In this document: one piece after another, positions 22,666-35,498 of the stretch
Layout of the letters: each line of letters opens with the position of its first letter
How positions within the stretch are numbered: position 1 is the first letter of the stretch
Assembly (NCBI GenBank): GCA_039000515.1
Contig: JBCFYV010000024.1
Span: forward strand, 11,756,802 to 11,820,801
DNA length: 64,000 nucleotides
Source: Timema cristinae
Lineage: Eukaryota > Arthropoda > Insecta > Phasmatodea > Timematidae
Reading direction: 5' to 3'
Notes under the pieces: generated by a model
Databases searched by the model: none
What the model was told of the DNA's origin: nothing
Seen by the model: only the letters and a program-made list of their open reading frames with translations
Program-made: the position numbers and the translations under genes

Positions 22666-23817
22666 ATGCCCCCTCAAAACTTAGCTGAGAAAAGAAGAAA
22701 AAGAGTAGTACTCACAGTAATGGAAAAACTAAAGATCATTCAAAAAAGACAAAATGGAGAATGCATTAGTAAATTAGCTCGTGAATATAACATTGGTGAA
22801 CAAACTGTACGTGACATTTTGCACAACAAAGACAAACTGTTAAATTTTGTTTCTGCTTCATGTCCTGATGGCACGTTTAAAAGGAAAACACTTAAAATGT
22901 CGTATTTTCCTCATTTAGATACAGCTTTATTCAAATGGTTTTTAGAAAAACGTGCAGAGGGCACCGTAATATCAGGACCTTTATTGCTTGCGAAAGCTAC
23001 ATCTCTTCATGAAGAGCTTGGTATACAAAAACCATTCTATGCATCACCTGGCTGGTTGACCCGGTTCAAAAACCGCCACGGTATAAGATTACTAGGAAAT
23101 CAGAATGAGAACATTAATGGTGACCCATATCATTCTGATAGTGAAAACCTAATAAAAAACTCCACAGTGACTTTGGACAATTTTGATGATGGTGTTGATA
23201 CTAATGATGGATCCGACTTGTTTTGGAAGTCTTTACAGGTGAAACAATTTTTGCAGAAAGAGGAAAATACTAGAGAAAGTGAAGGTTCAAGTAAAAATTT
23301 GGAATTGTACACCAAATTGTCATCATCAGAAGCCATAAGCTATGCTGAAAATGTCCTTTTGTATCTTAAACAACAAGAATGTGGTTACAACAAACTCGAA
23401 AATGTCAATAAGACATGCACTTTCATGAGAGGTAGTGTGAATAAAGGTGACGGTCAGAGACTTATAACTGATTACTCGAGTGTTAACGGTCATGCAGTGA
23501 CTCAGCAAGGTATCGATATTGATGATGATGCTAATGATGAGGCGCTTTTATTCTGGAGGTCTTTGCATGTGAAACCACATTCTCCAAATAAGGAAACTGT
23601 GAAGAATGGTGATGAATCAAGTAAAAAGAATGTTATAAATAATAAAGTGATCCTATCAGAAGCTGTAAGTTGTGCTGAAACTGTACTGATGTATCTTAAA
23701 CAAGAATCTGATGAAAAGGACATTGAAGATGTCAATACTATGTGTAATTTTCTAAATGGTAATGTAGAGAAAGATGGAAATCAAAGGTTAATAACAGATT
23801 ATTTTGAAAATAAATGA
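22666..23817 (+). CDS. Tigger/Jerky-derived protein without DDE domain
   Basis: An intact 383-codon frame. Residues 15-60 (LTVMEKLKIIQKRQNGECIS, then KLAREYNIGEQTVRDI) form a pipsqueak/CENP-B N-terminal helix-turn-helix. Residues 80-143 (ALFKWFLEKRAEG, then FYASPGWLTRFKNRHGI) are the second CENP-B-type DNA-binding domain. In pogo/Tigger/Jerky transposases a DDE catalytic domain follows. Here none does. Residues about 174-270 and 283-379 are instead two copies, 110 residues apart, of a module resembling the far C-terminal tail of those transposases: LFW(K/R)SL.VK, then SEA(I/V)S.AE.VL.YLKQ, and finally QRLITDY. The first 21 codons are basic (AEKRRKR), perhaps a nuclear signal. An ATG in ATAAAATGC starts it, an acceptor at 22477 precedes it and AATAAA follows at 23837. 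An open frame of this length among decayed transposons suggests host use as a DNA-binding protein. Function is unknown. Confidence 0.88.
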   Translation: MPPQNLAEKRRKRVVLTVMEKLKIIQKRQNGECISKLAREYNIGEQTVRDILHNKDKLLNFVSASCPDGTFKRKTLKMSYFPHLDTALFKWFLEKRAEGTVISGPLLLAKATSLHEELGIQKPFYASPGWLTRFKNRHGIRLLGNQNENINGDPYHSDSENLIKNSTVTLDNFDDGVDTNDGSDLFWKSLQVKQFLQKEENTRESEGSSKNLELYTKLSSSEAISYAENVLLYLKQQECGYNKLENVNKTCTFMRGSVNKGDGQRLITDYSSVNGHAVTQQGIDIDDDANDEALLFWRSLHVKPHSPNKETVKNGDESSKKNVINNKVILSEAVSCAETVLMYLKQESDEKDIEDVNTMCNFLNGNVEKDGNQRLITDYFENK

Positions 23818-23836
23818 ATAATGTTGTGTGTGTATA

Positions 23837-23842
23837 AATAAA
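23837..23842 (+). promoter_or_regulatory. PolyA signal of the Tigger-derived gene
   Basis: AATAAA 20 bases after the stop codon, followed by a T-rich stretch. Confidence 0.65.
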
Positions 23843-23993
23843 TGTTTATTTTAGTACCATCAACCATATATTTTATTTTCAAATTTTTAAAAGACAAGTT
23901 AAGGTATAGAAGCCATTCTTTTTTGCTGCACTATTTTATATTACCATTTGTTCTAATATGTTCATGGTTTGGCAAGATATCAGTTAAATAATT

Positions 23994-24265
23994 GGTGACC
24001 TGGCGGTCTAGGGGTAAGGTGTCAGACTTCTGTGCTGGCGGCCGAGGTTCAATCCTCGGTCCCGGCACAAATTTATCTGATTTCCAAACCCTTCCTTCAC
24101 CTCTGACAAGACATCTTGTGAATGGGTGGAATGCCAGGCCTCCACCGTGGTTCGGATTCCACGTTAAACTGTAGGTCATCCATTTCATCTCACAATCACC
24201 CTACCATTACACATTAGCGTAAGTGTGTATAACCCGAACGGGTAGTAAGACGTGCTAATAATAAT
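23994..24265 (+). repeat. SINE-A copy with perfect TSD
   Basis: Full-length, close to consensus. The 12-mer AGTTAAATAATT occurs at 23982-23993 and 24266-24277. It sits 180 bases downstream of the Tigger-derived gene. Confidence 0.93.
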
Positions 24266-24499
24266 AGTTAAATAATTTGGTTAACTAACGTCTGTCCAAA
24301 CCCATTCTATAATTCATCCCCTTCTTTCAGCTTCTATGGCATTTGAGATGACCTTAAAAGTATTTTATGTTTTAGTGTTAAAAGTCTCGATATATAATAA
24401 AATGTTCTCCACGGTCAAAATTATTCATATTACATATATATGGTCCTGAAGTAAGCTTTAAAATCTCATAATATAATTTAAAAATTCAACAATTTAATT

Positions 24500-24740
24500 A
24501 CACATGCTGTGGTGGTCACATGTTGTGAGGGGCTACTCTTGCAGTAGAATAGACTGCATATGACAGAAAGATCAGGGTTGGGTATATTGAGGGTGGTTTT
24601 CCAAAATGGTTTTCCACTTTCCCTCCATTCAAATGTAGGTACATTTCCTCTAAATATAACCTTTATAATCCCTAAAATCATTACTGTAATTATGGTACAT
24701 AGCATATAACCCAAACAAATAGTAAGATGCGCTAAAAAAA
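24500..24740 (+). repeat. SINE-B, degraded
   Basis: Body phrases GGTGGTTTTCCAAAATGG and CATTCAAATGTAGGTACATT, and the tail CAAATAGTAAGATGCGCTAA are preserved. The head is strongly altered. Confidence 0.65.
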
Positions 24741-26408
24741 TATGCTTTTTATTAGCTATCTCAAGTGTTTAAAATGATGCAAGATATATATGGCTCAGAT
24801 CTTACCAAAAATTCTTCAATGGAAAAATAAGTACACATAATATTTCCTTTTTATACTTAAAATATCTTGAAATTTCCACAAAAAAATATGGTATATATCT
24901 CATTTGAAGACTAAGCCTCCTTTTAAAATCACTTTAAATAGTTGACCATAATTTATGGCATTTGAAACTGCAATGTTAATCCTTAAATTTGGAGCAATAA
25001 ATGTTAAGAAATGCATGAAATTGTAGCAGATGACAAAGTATGAAAAACAAGTAAAATTTTAGGTGGCTAGTCTCCTGCGTTGAATGGTTCATACTCACTT
25101 AAAAGTCCAAATTGTGGTCTGGAAATTATTACAGTTCTCACAGCTCATCCCATCTTTTACCGTCACTAAGAATACTGTTTGTGAAGTTTACACTAACAAA
25201 ACTCATAATTCTCCCTTTACTTTATTTTCCATTGAACTTACACAAGTCTGTTTCATTTGGGATTCCAGATGAAAGACCTGGCTTCTCCTCACATCTCCTG
25301 CCTCCCAGAATTTTCCTTGAGGCCCCCCTTGATGCCCCAAAAATCTCAGATATGGTGGTATTAAAATAAGGTAGAAATTTGAAATATTTGTTTAGAAATA
25401 TGGGAAATTAAAGTAGAAACGGGAAGAATCCATGTGGAAATAAATAATAAAGAAGCTTGAGAAAAATTCAAACTATTACTAAATGGATGCAAAATCTGTT
25501 GTCTGACAGTTTGTTGACATTAACATATGTTCATTGTTTGTAAACAAACTCCATTTCTTTTTTTCTCGTGAGCCTTTAAAATTAAAAATGCATGAGATTG
25601 GTTAACGTGTCTGTGTCATCACAGTCCCCCACCTTCCTGCTCTGTAAATAGAGATGGGTCTTCAATTCCTCTCTTCTTCCTGTTGAGTTGGCCATCATGG
25701 ATCGTGTTGGAACATGTAAAAGCTGATAGAAATTAATTAACAGCTGATCAGTCTTGTTTTGAAAATGTGGACGAATATAATACTTAAAACTAGGTAAAAA
25801 AGTATAGTCCTTGTTGGTTTGATATTATTAAGTATAAAGTAAAACTAAATAAAATATAAACCAACATAATTAAAATTCTTACATTACTGATATTAACAAA
25901 TTAGTTTATTGAATAAAAATACTAAGAAAGAGATGTCATATTCAAATCACCTCAAAATGAACATATTAAAAATAAACATAGGACCTCCACCAATAATTAG
26001 TTCACTAGCCAGTTGCCCCATTATAGATGGCATAACTATTGTATTGCAGTAGAGTCTCAGAAACTCGACCTTATGTGGACTGAGATGGTGTCGAGTTTTA
26101 CGAATGAACTTGCATAAGATGCATGTTTACTGAACATGGATGAATCACAGGACAGTATTTAATATTATAGGTACAGTTGTATTGTACTGTAGTATTGTAT
26201 GCAATAACATTAATATATGTACAGTACAATATATTACATGTTAATATAATGGATACATATGTGTAATACACAGAAATGCAGTACAGTACTGTACATATAA
26301 TATTGTATTGATTCGAATAACAAATTAATGAATTAGAAAACTAACAAACACAAAAAGTGTTCCACTTGAGTTACACAAACAGACTGAGAGGTTATACAAT
26401 TGAATCAG
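24741..26408. other. Noncoding, AT-rich
   Basis: No supported gene. Bases 25255-25340 are GC-richer with an ambiguous short frame, and 26170-26320 is rich in ATGTACAGTAC-type near-palindromes. Confidence 0.5.
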
Positions 26409-27363
26409 CAGGGTTCTTACAGAGATATGAAACATAAATTTAAGGACTTTTTAAGGACTAAGGGCGCTATTCTAGAGTATATAGTGAATGCTTAGTGGAC
26501 TGATAGTGTGGTCCCAAGCACACTATCACTCCATCTTTTAACCTATGATGACGCAAGCAAACCTACGCTAGTGTTTACAAAGCATTCACTTAGTCACGTT
26601 CTTTCATATGGCCTTAAAACTGCTATTTCTCGTACTACCAAAAGCTAAACATGTCAAAAAATTATAAAACATACCAAATTTTAAATAGATGTAAAACAAT
26701 AACGTTTCACTTAATCTGATTAACAGATAGGACTATAAAAATAATAATCTAACTTTGTTGTCACTTACTTCACTCTCCTTGGTTTATTGGTTATTGCAGT
26801 CATCTAGATTCAGTATATATTGTAGTATGGCTAGAACAGGAATTTAGGTGCTAAGGTGGATGTGAGATGAACTAATAACTATCGGCGGGCATTTTAGTGC
26901 AAAACTGTAATTATAAAATCTTAAAAATAATTATTACAAATGGTGGTTTTAAAGCAACTTATTAAAAAAAAAAAGTGAACGCACATGAATTGAGATTTTT
27001 ATACATAGGAAATTTAAAAAAACAAAATCGTATTTCGACATTAGCGCTATTACGCTTGTCAGAGAATCTAATTTTCCCCTTTCCCCCATAGTCGCACCCA
27101 TGGGATGAGATATCTATCTCTGAGCTGATGACGCTATAACAAACAAAACAAAGAAGCGGGAAGAGCAGCGGAGAGTAAAGTAAACAGCAGACAACAGCTA
27201 ACGCTTGATCAAAGAGGATGCACATCTTAAAGCATGGTCTTTACAAACATTATTCACAACCATATCAAAAATAAATATTGAAACCTGAAAATTCTAGGAC
27301 TTTTCCAGGCCTTGAACAGACATACATTAAATTCCAGTTCTTTCAAGGACCCTACAAACCCTG
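26409..27363. mobile_element. hAT-like element (CAGGGTT ends)
   Basis: Both ends read CAGGGTT inward (left CAGGGTTCTTACAG, right inverted CAGGGTTTGTAGGG), and both carry the AAGGCCT/AAGGACTTTT-like subterminal motifs of a known hAT type. Flanks TGAATCAG and TGAATGAC match at 6 of 8 positions. The 955-bp interior has no readable transposase; an internal hairpin (GATAGTGTG...CACACTATC) suggests a nested piece. Confidence 0.6.
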
Positions 27364-27514
27364 TGAATGACCTTGAATTGTGATGACTGGCGCCAAAAAC
27401 TGTGTGCACATGGAGAGTTACACGGAATATCGAGTGTTAAGAGTTTCCGAGACTACTGTACTAGCAGTGCCAACATTAAAAATTCGCCAATGCACTTAAC
27501 TTATGGGATATAAA

Positions 27515-27690
27515 TTATATTAATTACACTAAGGTGTAGGAATGAGACAGATATAATTAAGAAAAAATGTACCCAGATTTGGGTGTAGGGATGTTGAGAA
27601 ACAACCCTCATTACACCTGCCCGGGTTTCAAACCCTAACCTCACTCTCAACGACAAGCTAAACAAACTAAGCAAAATATTTAGACCACAT
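27515..27690 (-). repeat. SINE-B, degraded
   Basis: The minus strand retains GTTAGGGTTTGAAACCCGGG around the B box and a matching body (TTTCTCAACATCC...AAATCTGGGTACATTTT). The tail is mostly lost. Confidence 0.5.
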
Positions 27691-30600
27691 TCAAACCTGC
27701 TGCGGGTGAGGTATATTTTTTATAAAATGCCTTCATACCAGTCAACATGTCACTGTGTTTCTAACATTCTATACATGAATCTGTTTCCACTTTATCGAAT
27801 TTCTGGTTCTTTGGAGTAAGATGGAAGATGGAAACTAATTACTTAACATCTGTGTTTACTTAGTTTTTGTTGGCTATGATTGCACACAGAGACTACGATT
27901 TTTTCTCAGCATCTTTGTTAGGTATTCATTAAAAATCGTTTCTATAGAACAAACAGGTGTTTGTACAACACACATAACTATTTACACTAATATTAACTGA
28001 AAGCATTGTTTTAAATCATATTCATTTAAAAAAAATGAAACAATGGAAACTATAGTGAAAAATAACTTTTTTATCATATTATTTACAATATTATTTATTA
28101 TTCTTACCAGCTTCTATAATGTACAAATAATTCATTCTTGTTTTAAATTAAACTTGTTGAAGAATCTTAACTGTGTGACACAATAAAGGAATTCCCTAAG
28201 CCAGCAAAATAGATATGAACCCCTGTCCCCAAATTACATCATCCAGGGACTAGTGGAAGGGAAAAAATCTTCTGGCAGGTATAGGAACCGAGGCAACTCA
28301 CAACCTTGATTTTTATATCATCATCCCACTTCTCATGCCTTGTAAGTTGATCCACCAGCATTCTGGCTTAAATATATTAAACTTATGACATTTCTAATTA
28401 ATGACTACCGCCAATTAATGTCCAATGTTGTGGGGTTATTTTTTGATATCCTATAATTTAGCTGGCAACCACCATTATAGTCCAGTGTGTCAATTTTTCT
28501 TGAGTGGAACAAAATATTTATAAATTAATTTATTAATATTCATTTAAACAATATGTGCGGATTAACTTCAACATATACATACTAACTTTTAAAAATACAT
28601 ATTTTAAGTAGGAGTGAATAAGGAGTATATGAAACATACTATTGTACCCAACTAAAATCACTATAAAATTAATTTTTTATTTTTAAAAAAATGTTCCAAA
28701 TGTAGATAGGATCATGGTTAATTTATTTTGCTATTTCCAGCATCATAGTCTTGAGCTCATGCAACTCATAAATCAAGTTTTTATGACATGAAGGCCCCAA
28801 TTCACTCATTACATATAACACAAACATTATTTAAATGTGCATTACATTAGGCCCACAGATTGATAAAAATTTAAAATCAATGTGTATTTTTGCTGTCACT
28901 TTTTTTTCATCGCTTTGTGACTATCAGAGCCAGAATTTTTGTCTTCAAAGCTGTAAAATATTCAAGCTAAAGTCAAAGTTTTCAAAGCTGCACACATCCC
29001 TACAATTTACCTTTATAGGGTCTGACTAATGGGCTAACTAACAAACATCAATTAATTCAAATGGTGATTATAGAATATTTCAGTTGGGTTATTAAAAACC
29101 ATTCAAGTGTTGAAAGATTTAATAATGCCTATCATTTCAATGAAATTCTCACAATATCTTATAAAGTGAGTAAATCTTAATGATTCTTGGTAATAATTAC
29201 AATAAATCTAGTCCATTTAATTAATTACTTTTAAAATATATTTTTTAATTAATATTTACTAATCATTGGAGATTCGTTTGAATATTAGGAGTATTTAGCA
29301 ACTAATTAGCATTTGAATAATGCTCTCTATATGTTATGGACTACACCAAACGAGAACAATCCAGAAACTAAGAAGAATGGTCTCTTTATGGTGAAAGTGT
29401 AGAGGATGCAAGTAAAGGTAAGGGTTTTTGTATTTTTTATAGTAAAACTCTTTAGGCCAAAATAAATCAAATATCGCTCCAGTAGAAACCTAGAGTTTAA
29501 TTTTCTTTGCATGGTAATAACAGTTGTTGAATTTCTGTCATGAGCATTACGGCTTTTGAGGGAAAACTTTTTAAGCGAAAAGAAAAAGTTTTTATTAAAT
29601 CCAAGTACACCCGTTACAGATATTTTAGTACTGCTGATATCACCATATGTTTGGGTGTTATTAGAATAAACTATAAAGGGAAAGCAATTTATGAAAATTT
29701 AGTAATTCCAATAATCACTACACAAAAAATCATGTAAAACAATTATTCTTGATTAAACCCATTTTGCCCAACATTCCTTTTCGATTAGTTTAAGAATCAT
29801 ATTTCGTTTCCTTATAAAATATTTTTTTATAAAATTTTAAAATATAATATACAAGATATTCATTAATGTGCCATTCTCTACGCTTTTCTGGAAAATATTA
29901 ATCGTTTTATTTTTTCAGTTTTTGTTTTTACAAGAAACAATAGGTTATGTATTTATGCCTCCAAGCTTCAGGTTTGCATGAGTTTCAAACATCCTATCTT
30001 CCTGCTAAATTTAATTTTAAGTCCTTACCTGAAATTTCACCATTAAACTAACACATAACTAACACATAACTATGGCAGGCCAACAATTAAAGTACCTAAA
30101 GTTATATGTGAGAGTAAGCCAACATTAGAAGTCGCTAAAGAATATAATGTTTTAGACCTGGGGTTGGCAACCTTTTTGTGCCCCGATTAAATTAGACATA
30201 AACTTATCAGGGGTCTGGTGATCACACATAATTTCTTCACTCCATTTTTGATTTTTGATTTTTTTTGTCCATCTTATATGTATTCCTTAGATTCAATCTT
30301 TCATTAAAAACTCATGACCCCAATTCCACTCCCCTCCCCCAAATGTCAATTTTCATTCTAAACAATTTAATCTTCTTATAACATTACCAATTAAAACCAA
30401 TCAAAGTTGATTTGGTCATACTCAAATATTATTTAAAACTACTTGATATATTTGTGAGCTTAGAAGACTCAAAGAACAACTTTTAATGTTGTAATTTTCT
30501 TATGTGGTTGTCTAAAAATTGTCCAACCACGATTGACTATTTGCTGATACTTGTATTAGACCAACACTCAAAACCAGATATCTCACCAAACTGTCCATTT

Positions 30601-31535
30601 CATTTTTGAGAAAAAAAAAGTCGTAGACTTTTGATTTTGTTAGTTTATAGACTAGTTAATGGATTTACAAAGAAAACTGTAACCACAAATATTTTACATC
30701 ACTAGCAGTTCAGTCCTATTCAAATCTCATTTATCAAAATAACATTCAAATTATATTTTATATATTGAGCTTATTATAATTGTGTCAGTATTAGGTCAAA
30801 TAATGATAAAAGGAGCTATATTACATGTTTAATCATAGAGAACATGCTAGTTTATGAAAATAGTATTTTACATAAATATGTACATTTATAAACAATTTGA
30901 AGTGTTGTTACATAACAAAAACAAAAATTATTTTTGAAATAAATATTTACATGATATATAATATACAAGTAATAATTGTAAACCCAAACCATGGTGTAAT
31001 CAAAATAAAATTAATCTCCACAGCATAGCTAGGGAAATCTGAACATAAATGACATGTTTTATTCAAGTCTTTTTTTTAAGGCAAAGAGTAGACAAACTTT
31101 GTTTTGTTATAAATTAAAATACACTCCTAAAAAATTTAGCCCATCTCAAGCACCAATATTAATGCCCTGTTCAAAACATTTATTTTGCATTATGAAATGT
31201 GTTTTATCCATTCTTAGATTTCATGAATAACAAAAATTTCAATTTTTTGTTAGTAACTATTTTTTTAAGTTAAGGGCACAAATAAAATGTTATATCTGTA
31301 ATTTTATTTATCTATTATAGAATTGAATGCAACAAGTTAACACTAAAAGTCTCATATATACACTAATCGGTGAGAATACAATAATACAGTATTTTACCAT
31401 GCTACGCATAGTTTAGTAGAACATTTAAATAATACGCTCACATAGAAATATTATTTAATATATTACATGAAATATAAAATAATCTTGTAAAAATACACAA
31501 ACTTGTTGAATTTGTATGAAAATGCTGATAAAGTA
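27691..31535. other. AT-rich spacer and 3' flank of PDZ gene
   Basis: Nothing coding is supported over almost 4 kb. Near 30160 CTGGGGTTGGCAACCTTTTT looks like a hAT end without a partner. The part next to 31535 should hold the 3' UTR of the minus-strand PDZ gene. Confidence 0.5.
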
Positions 31536-34500
31536 TTACAATTTGCCAAGATTCCCACTTGACTTTGTGTCCAGCACAATGTGAGTCACCGATTGTGTTC
31601 TGTTTGATGTAGGCATTTGAAAGGTTACAAGAGAAGATGGTTGAGTACTACTTGAACCACTTATATTAGCTGTGCTCTCAAGTCCATTGAATTTGCTATT
31701 ACAACTGTTATTACCGTCTTCTAAGAATACCCACTTTTCAAAGCTGCTGTTCCTTCCCGCACCACTCTCTGGGGTCCGTGGCGTTAGTGACGAGAAACTA
31801 ATAAACTTCCCGGTGCCACTTTGGGATGCTTGTGTGTGGTTGCTTAGTGAAGGAAACTGAACAGTTACCAGAGAGGGTGAAGATGTGTCAGACTTTCTGG
31901 GAGGAACAGGAGGGCGAACAGGCTTGAGTTTACGTACCTCCAAATGATTCATATTTTCATTAGCAGAGGTTCCACTGCTTTCTGTTTGAACTCTCATAGG
32001 TATCCTTGATCTTTCAATGTTACCAGACGGTCCTGCTGCATTTTTTATTGCTGTCACTGTTACATTATTTCTTTGATGCTGTGTTGGGCTCTCAATGATG
32101 TTTGATGTTTTAGTTGGCATAACAGTATTACCTGCAATAATGGTTCCCATCTCTTGTTGATCTCCATCACTACCCATTGAATCTGAAGATAAACTTGAGT
32201 CAGCCTGCAGCTCACGATTTATTTGGGAAGTAAAACTGACCATTTTAGGTGCATTGTGGGAAATATTTTCTAAAGTAGATGACTCAATTGAGGGCAAACC
32301 ATCTTCATCTCTTGTTGTCACAACTTGAATTTCTGTTATGTATGTCATCGAGGGTGATGTTGCATATGAGGATGTGTTTATTACTGGAATAGGTGAGGTT
32401 GGTAGTTCTGGAGGTTGGGCATCATGTTCATCATCGAATGTGTCTCCAAACATCGCTGTTGTAGAATCCACTGTGCTTGAGGCTGTAAAATAAGGATCTG
32501 TGGCAGATGTGACAAGTATGCTTGAATCAAAATCAGAATTGTTTTGTGTGGAACTGACATGAACACTGCTAATTCCTGTGTTGCTCGATGTGACTAAAGG
32601 TGACTGTACCAACTCTAGCGGATGTCGCTCATTTTGATAAGGATGGTCTCTTATAGGCGTGGAGCTAATTATTTCAGAGGAAGACATATGAAATGGAGTT
32701 GAACTTACAACCCTTCTTGTGGGATGATCAGGGAGCAAGCAGTATTTGAAAGAGAAGGCACAATATCTGTATTTTTCCTAGTATTCACACTTGAACCTTC
32801 TTTTGACTCAAATATTGATGTTGGAGCAATGATCACTTGAGATGTTACAGCATTTGAATCTTTGTTTATATGGAGTACCATTTTTTGTTGATTATTTTGT
32901 TGTATTAAGCATCCATCATCATCCTCAATGTCCTCTTGGTTATTAATTCCATTTCCATCTAATTGTGAATTCAAAGCACTGCTCTCATGAGAATTATCTT
33001 TATGAAAATGGTCAATATATGACTCTGTTGCTTTTGAATCATTTAGTTTCAAAATAGTTAAATCTGTAGTATCGTTTAGAGAGGAGTTCTTTTGATGATT
33101 AATGTTAACATTTGGATTACCTATCTTATCAAAAGTGTTGTCATATGTCACAGTTGTTGTGTCTGATTGACTTGAATTGGTAGGGAATGTGATGTGTGTT
33201 TCAGTTACTGAACTAAAAGTATTTAGAGTTTTTGGGTCTGTGAAGGACTTGTGAGAGCTTGGGGGGCATCTGTTTGCTGAAGTGCTTCCTCCATTGTTCC
33301 CCAGTCTGAAGACTTTTTTAGTCGACGTCTTTGGAAAGTGTCCATAGCACCATCTAGTCGTGGCTCTTTTTTGTAAGAAGTTCCATCATCACTGTCTTGA
33401 CAAGAAGGTAAAAATTCATCTCCTGGGGAGGAAGAGGGGCTTTGCGTTTTTTAGTTCCATGAGGAGTACCCCCATCAGCTAAATCCAAAGAGACCGCTCG
33501 TTCTAAGATACTCATTGGCTGTTCACTGTCCAATCTTGATAAATCACCTAAAGAGGCAGCTTTGCGAGTATTTTCGTTTTCTAATGCAGCCATATCAGGG
33601 GGTGGACTATGATGAATTGTGATGTGAGAGGAGTTTAATTCAATTGTAGTTCCACCTTTTTTGCCTTTTTGGCTTTTTTTACAACTGTCATAACTTTCCT
33701 CATCAGCCTCTAACCTCTCTAGATCAGAATCTGAGTCAGTGTGAATTTCACTGAGGTTTCTGTCTTCGTTATATTCAGAATTAGCTCTACCCAGCTCACC
33801 AAATTCATCAGTTTTGACTGAAGTGGAATCCAAATTTCTAGAATTTTCGCTTGAATTGTCACTCATTCTTTCTTGGGTGTTCTCTGTCTTGGAAGTTTCC
33901 ATTGAGATATTATGACTCGCAAGCGTATTTGCTTCATCTGTTGTGGAAGTTTCAGGATTGTTTAAGTGTCGAGCTAAATTTGCAAATGTTGTGAGAATTT
34001 TCCCTCCATCTTGTGTTGTTAATTTTGAACTATTTGCGTCTGGGTACATGCTTGTCACAATTAGGTCCAGTGTGCCATCTGTCTCATTAGTGTTGTGTTT
34101 CACTCCTAGATCATTCTTAATAAACTTAAGATGTGAATTATGTAACTCTGCTACATCTTTAGAAGATGGTGGAGGTGGTGCCTTCCTCTTGTTTGGTTTA
34201 GCGAGCATTCTCTCACTATCAGTGTCATAACTTGTTGCAGCAGCCTTTGCATCTCCTTCATTGGAACTATCCTCACTCAAACTATCTTGTGAAATAGTAC
34301 GTGTCCTTTTTTGGCTTTTAGTTGTAGATATATTTTCATCAAGTGTAATTATTGTATTGGGGTTATTCAGTGACTTGCGATTACTTCTTGCAGCCATTGC
34401 AGCTTTCTGAACTTCTTCAGGTATTTCAGTTGGAATATTTCTTTCTCTCTTAGCTCTGTCAGAAACACCAAACTCGTCAATGTACCCTTCTTTTTTAGTA

Positions 34501-35498
34501 TCTTTTACAACCTTGACTATATTTTTGATTTCTGTTTTCTTTGGTTCTTTAGTCTCTTTTTCATTTTGTGGTTGGGATTCATCATCTGTTGTTTCAGAGG
34601 TGCTACCACTCTTCTTCCTATCAATGTGGTGCAATTTTTCTTTTAAGTTTTGAAAACCTTTAGTAATCAGTTGTTTTACATTACTTTCTTTATTATTATC
34701 ATCACCATTTGCTTCTACATGTGGTAAACTGGGATGAGTTTCTGTAGTAGAATGTTTACTACTAATTGCTTTACCTCCACCTAAATTTCCACTTAGTGAA
34801 CCTCCTTTAGATAGTTGTTTCTGTAACTCCACTGGCCCAACATCAATTCCTCTTTCATCATAAAAAGTGTCAGCTATTGGTCTTCTACTATCAACCACAT
34901 CAATACTTTCACTTAGTCTTGCTGTTGATGAATTGCTTTTTTGATTGCTAAATCGTCTTTTTAAATCTATAGGATCTAATGATTTTGAAGACGTGCTTTT
35001 ACCTTTTTCGATTATAATATTCTGCTCATTTTGGTGTTTCTCTGGTTCTACAGTAGTAGACTTCCCAGATACATTTTCAATTTTCAACGCAGACACAGAA
35101 GTTGGGCTATTGTTACCATCTTCCGCTTGAGAGTTCCTCATGGAAATGTTGTAGTTTGGATCTGGAAGAACTCTGACACCAAACTTGTGAAACTTGCTAA
35201 CAGTCTCTTCAGAACCGGGTGAATCGTGTCTGTCCTGAGTTCTTGTTTCTTGACCTCTTGGAGTAGCTCTCTTGGCTCTTTCGGGTTTGATAATGAGTCC
35301 ATCTACAGGACTCACTGATGCCGCTGTCCTCTCTATCTTCATATGTTCCCGCTGAGAGTCAACACCAGATGAAGAGCTCAGTTTAAGTGTTGGGTAGTCC
35401 CCTACTGCTGAATCATCCATCGACTCTGACTTTGGCATTTTGGGGGATTTGGTGATACTATCCATTTGTTGCATTCTCTTGACACTTGCTTTCCCAAT
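31536..35498 (-). CDS. PDZ-protein last exon, disordered tail
   Basis: Terminal exon of the PDZ gene whose earlier exons lie at 49034 and 50260. It starts after TTTCTTTTTATCACAG with IGKASVKRMQQMDSITK, in phase with exon 49034, and ends SSGNLGKL-stop. It is about 1,321 residues long, rich in Ser, Thr, Asn, Glu and Lys, hence probably disordered. Short motifs stand out: KRKAPPPP and KRKAPLPP (proline motifs), RAKRERNIPTEIPEEVQKAA, SSDWGTMEEALQ and KPVRPPVPPRKS (an SH3-type ligand). As given, three one-base deletions break it, at G runs of the plus strand: 33425-33428, 33261-33266 and 32731-32733. Each shifts the frame the same way, together restoring it, and good protein follows each. A scaffold or adaptor role is inferred from PDZ plus proline motifs. 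I cannot name an ortholog. Confidence 0.82.

Noticed and set aside
26962..27225. Minus-strand 87-codon gene with a hydrophobic stretch
   Set aside because: It lies within the hAT-like element at 26409-27363, has no homology I recognise and no splice partners.
33943..34230. Plus-strand 95-codon frame
   Set aside because: It is the antisense shadow of the PDZ gene's last exon.
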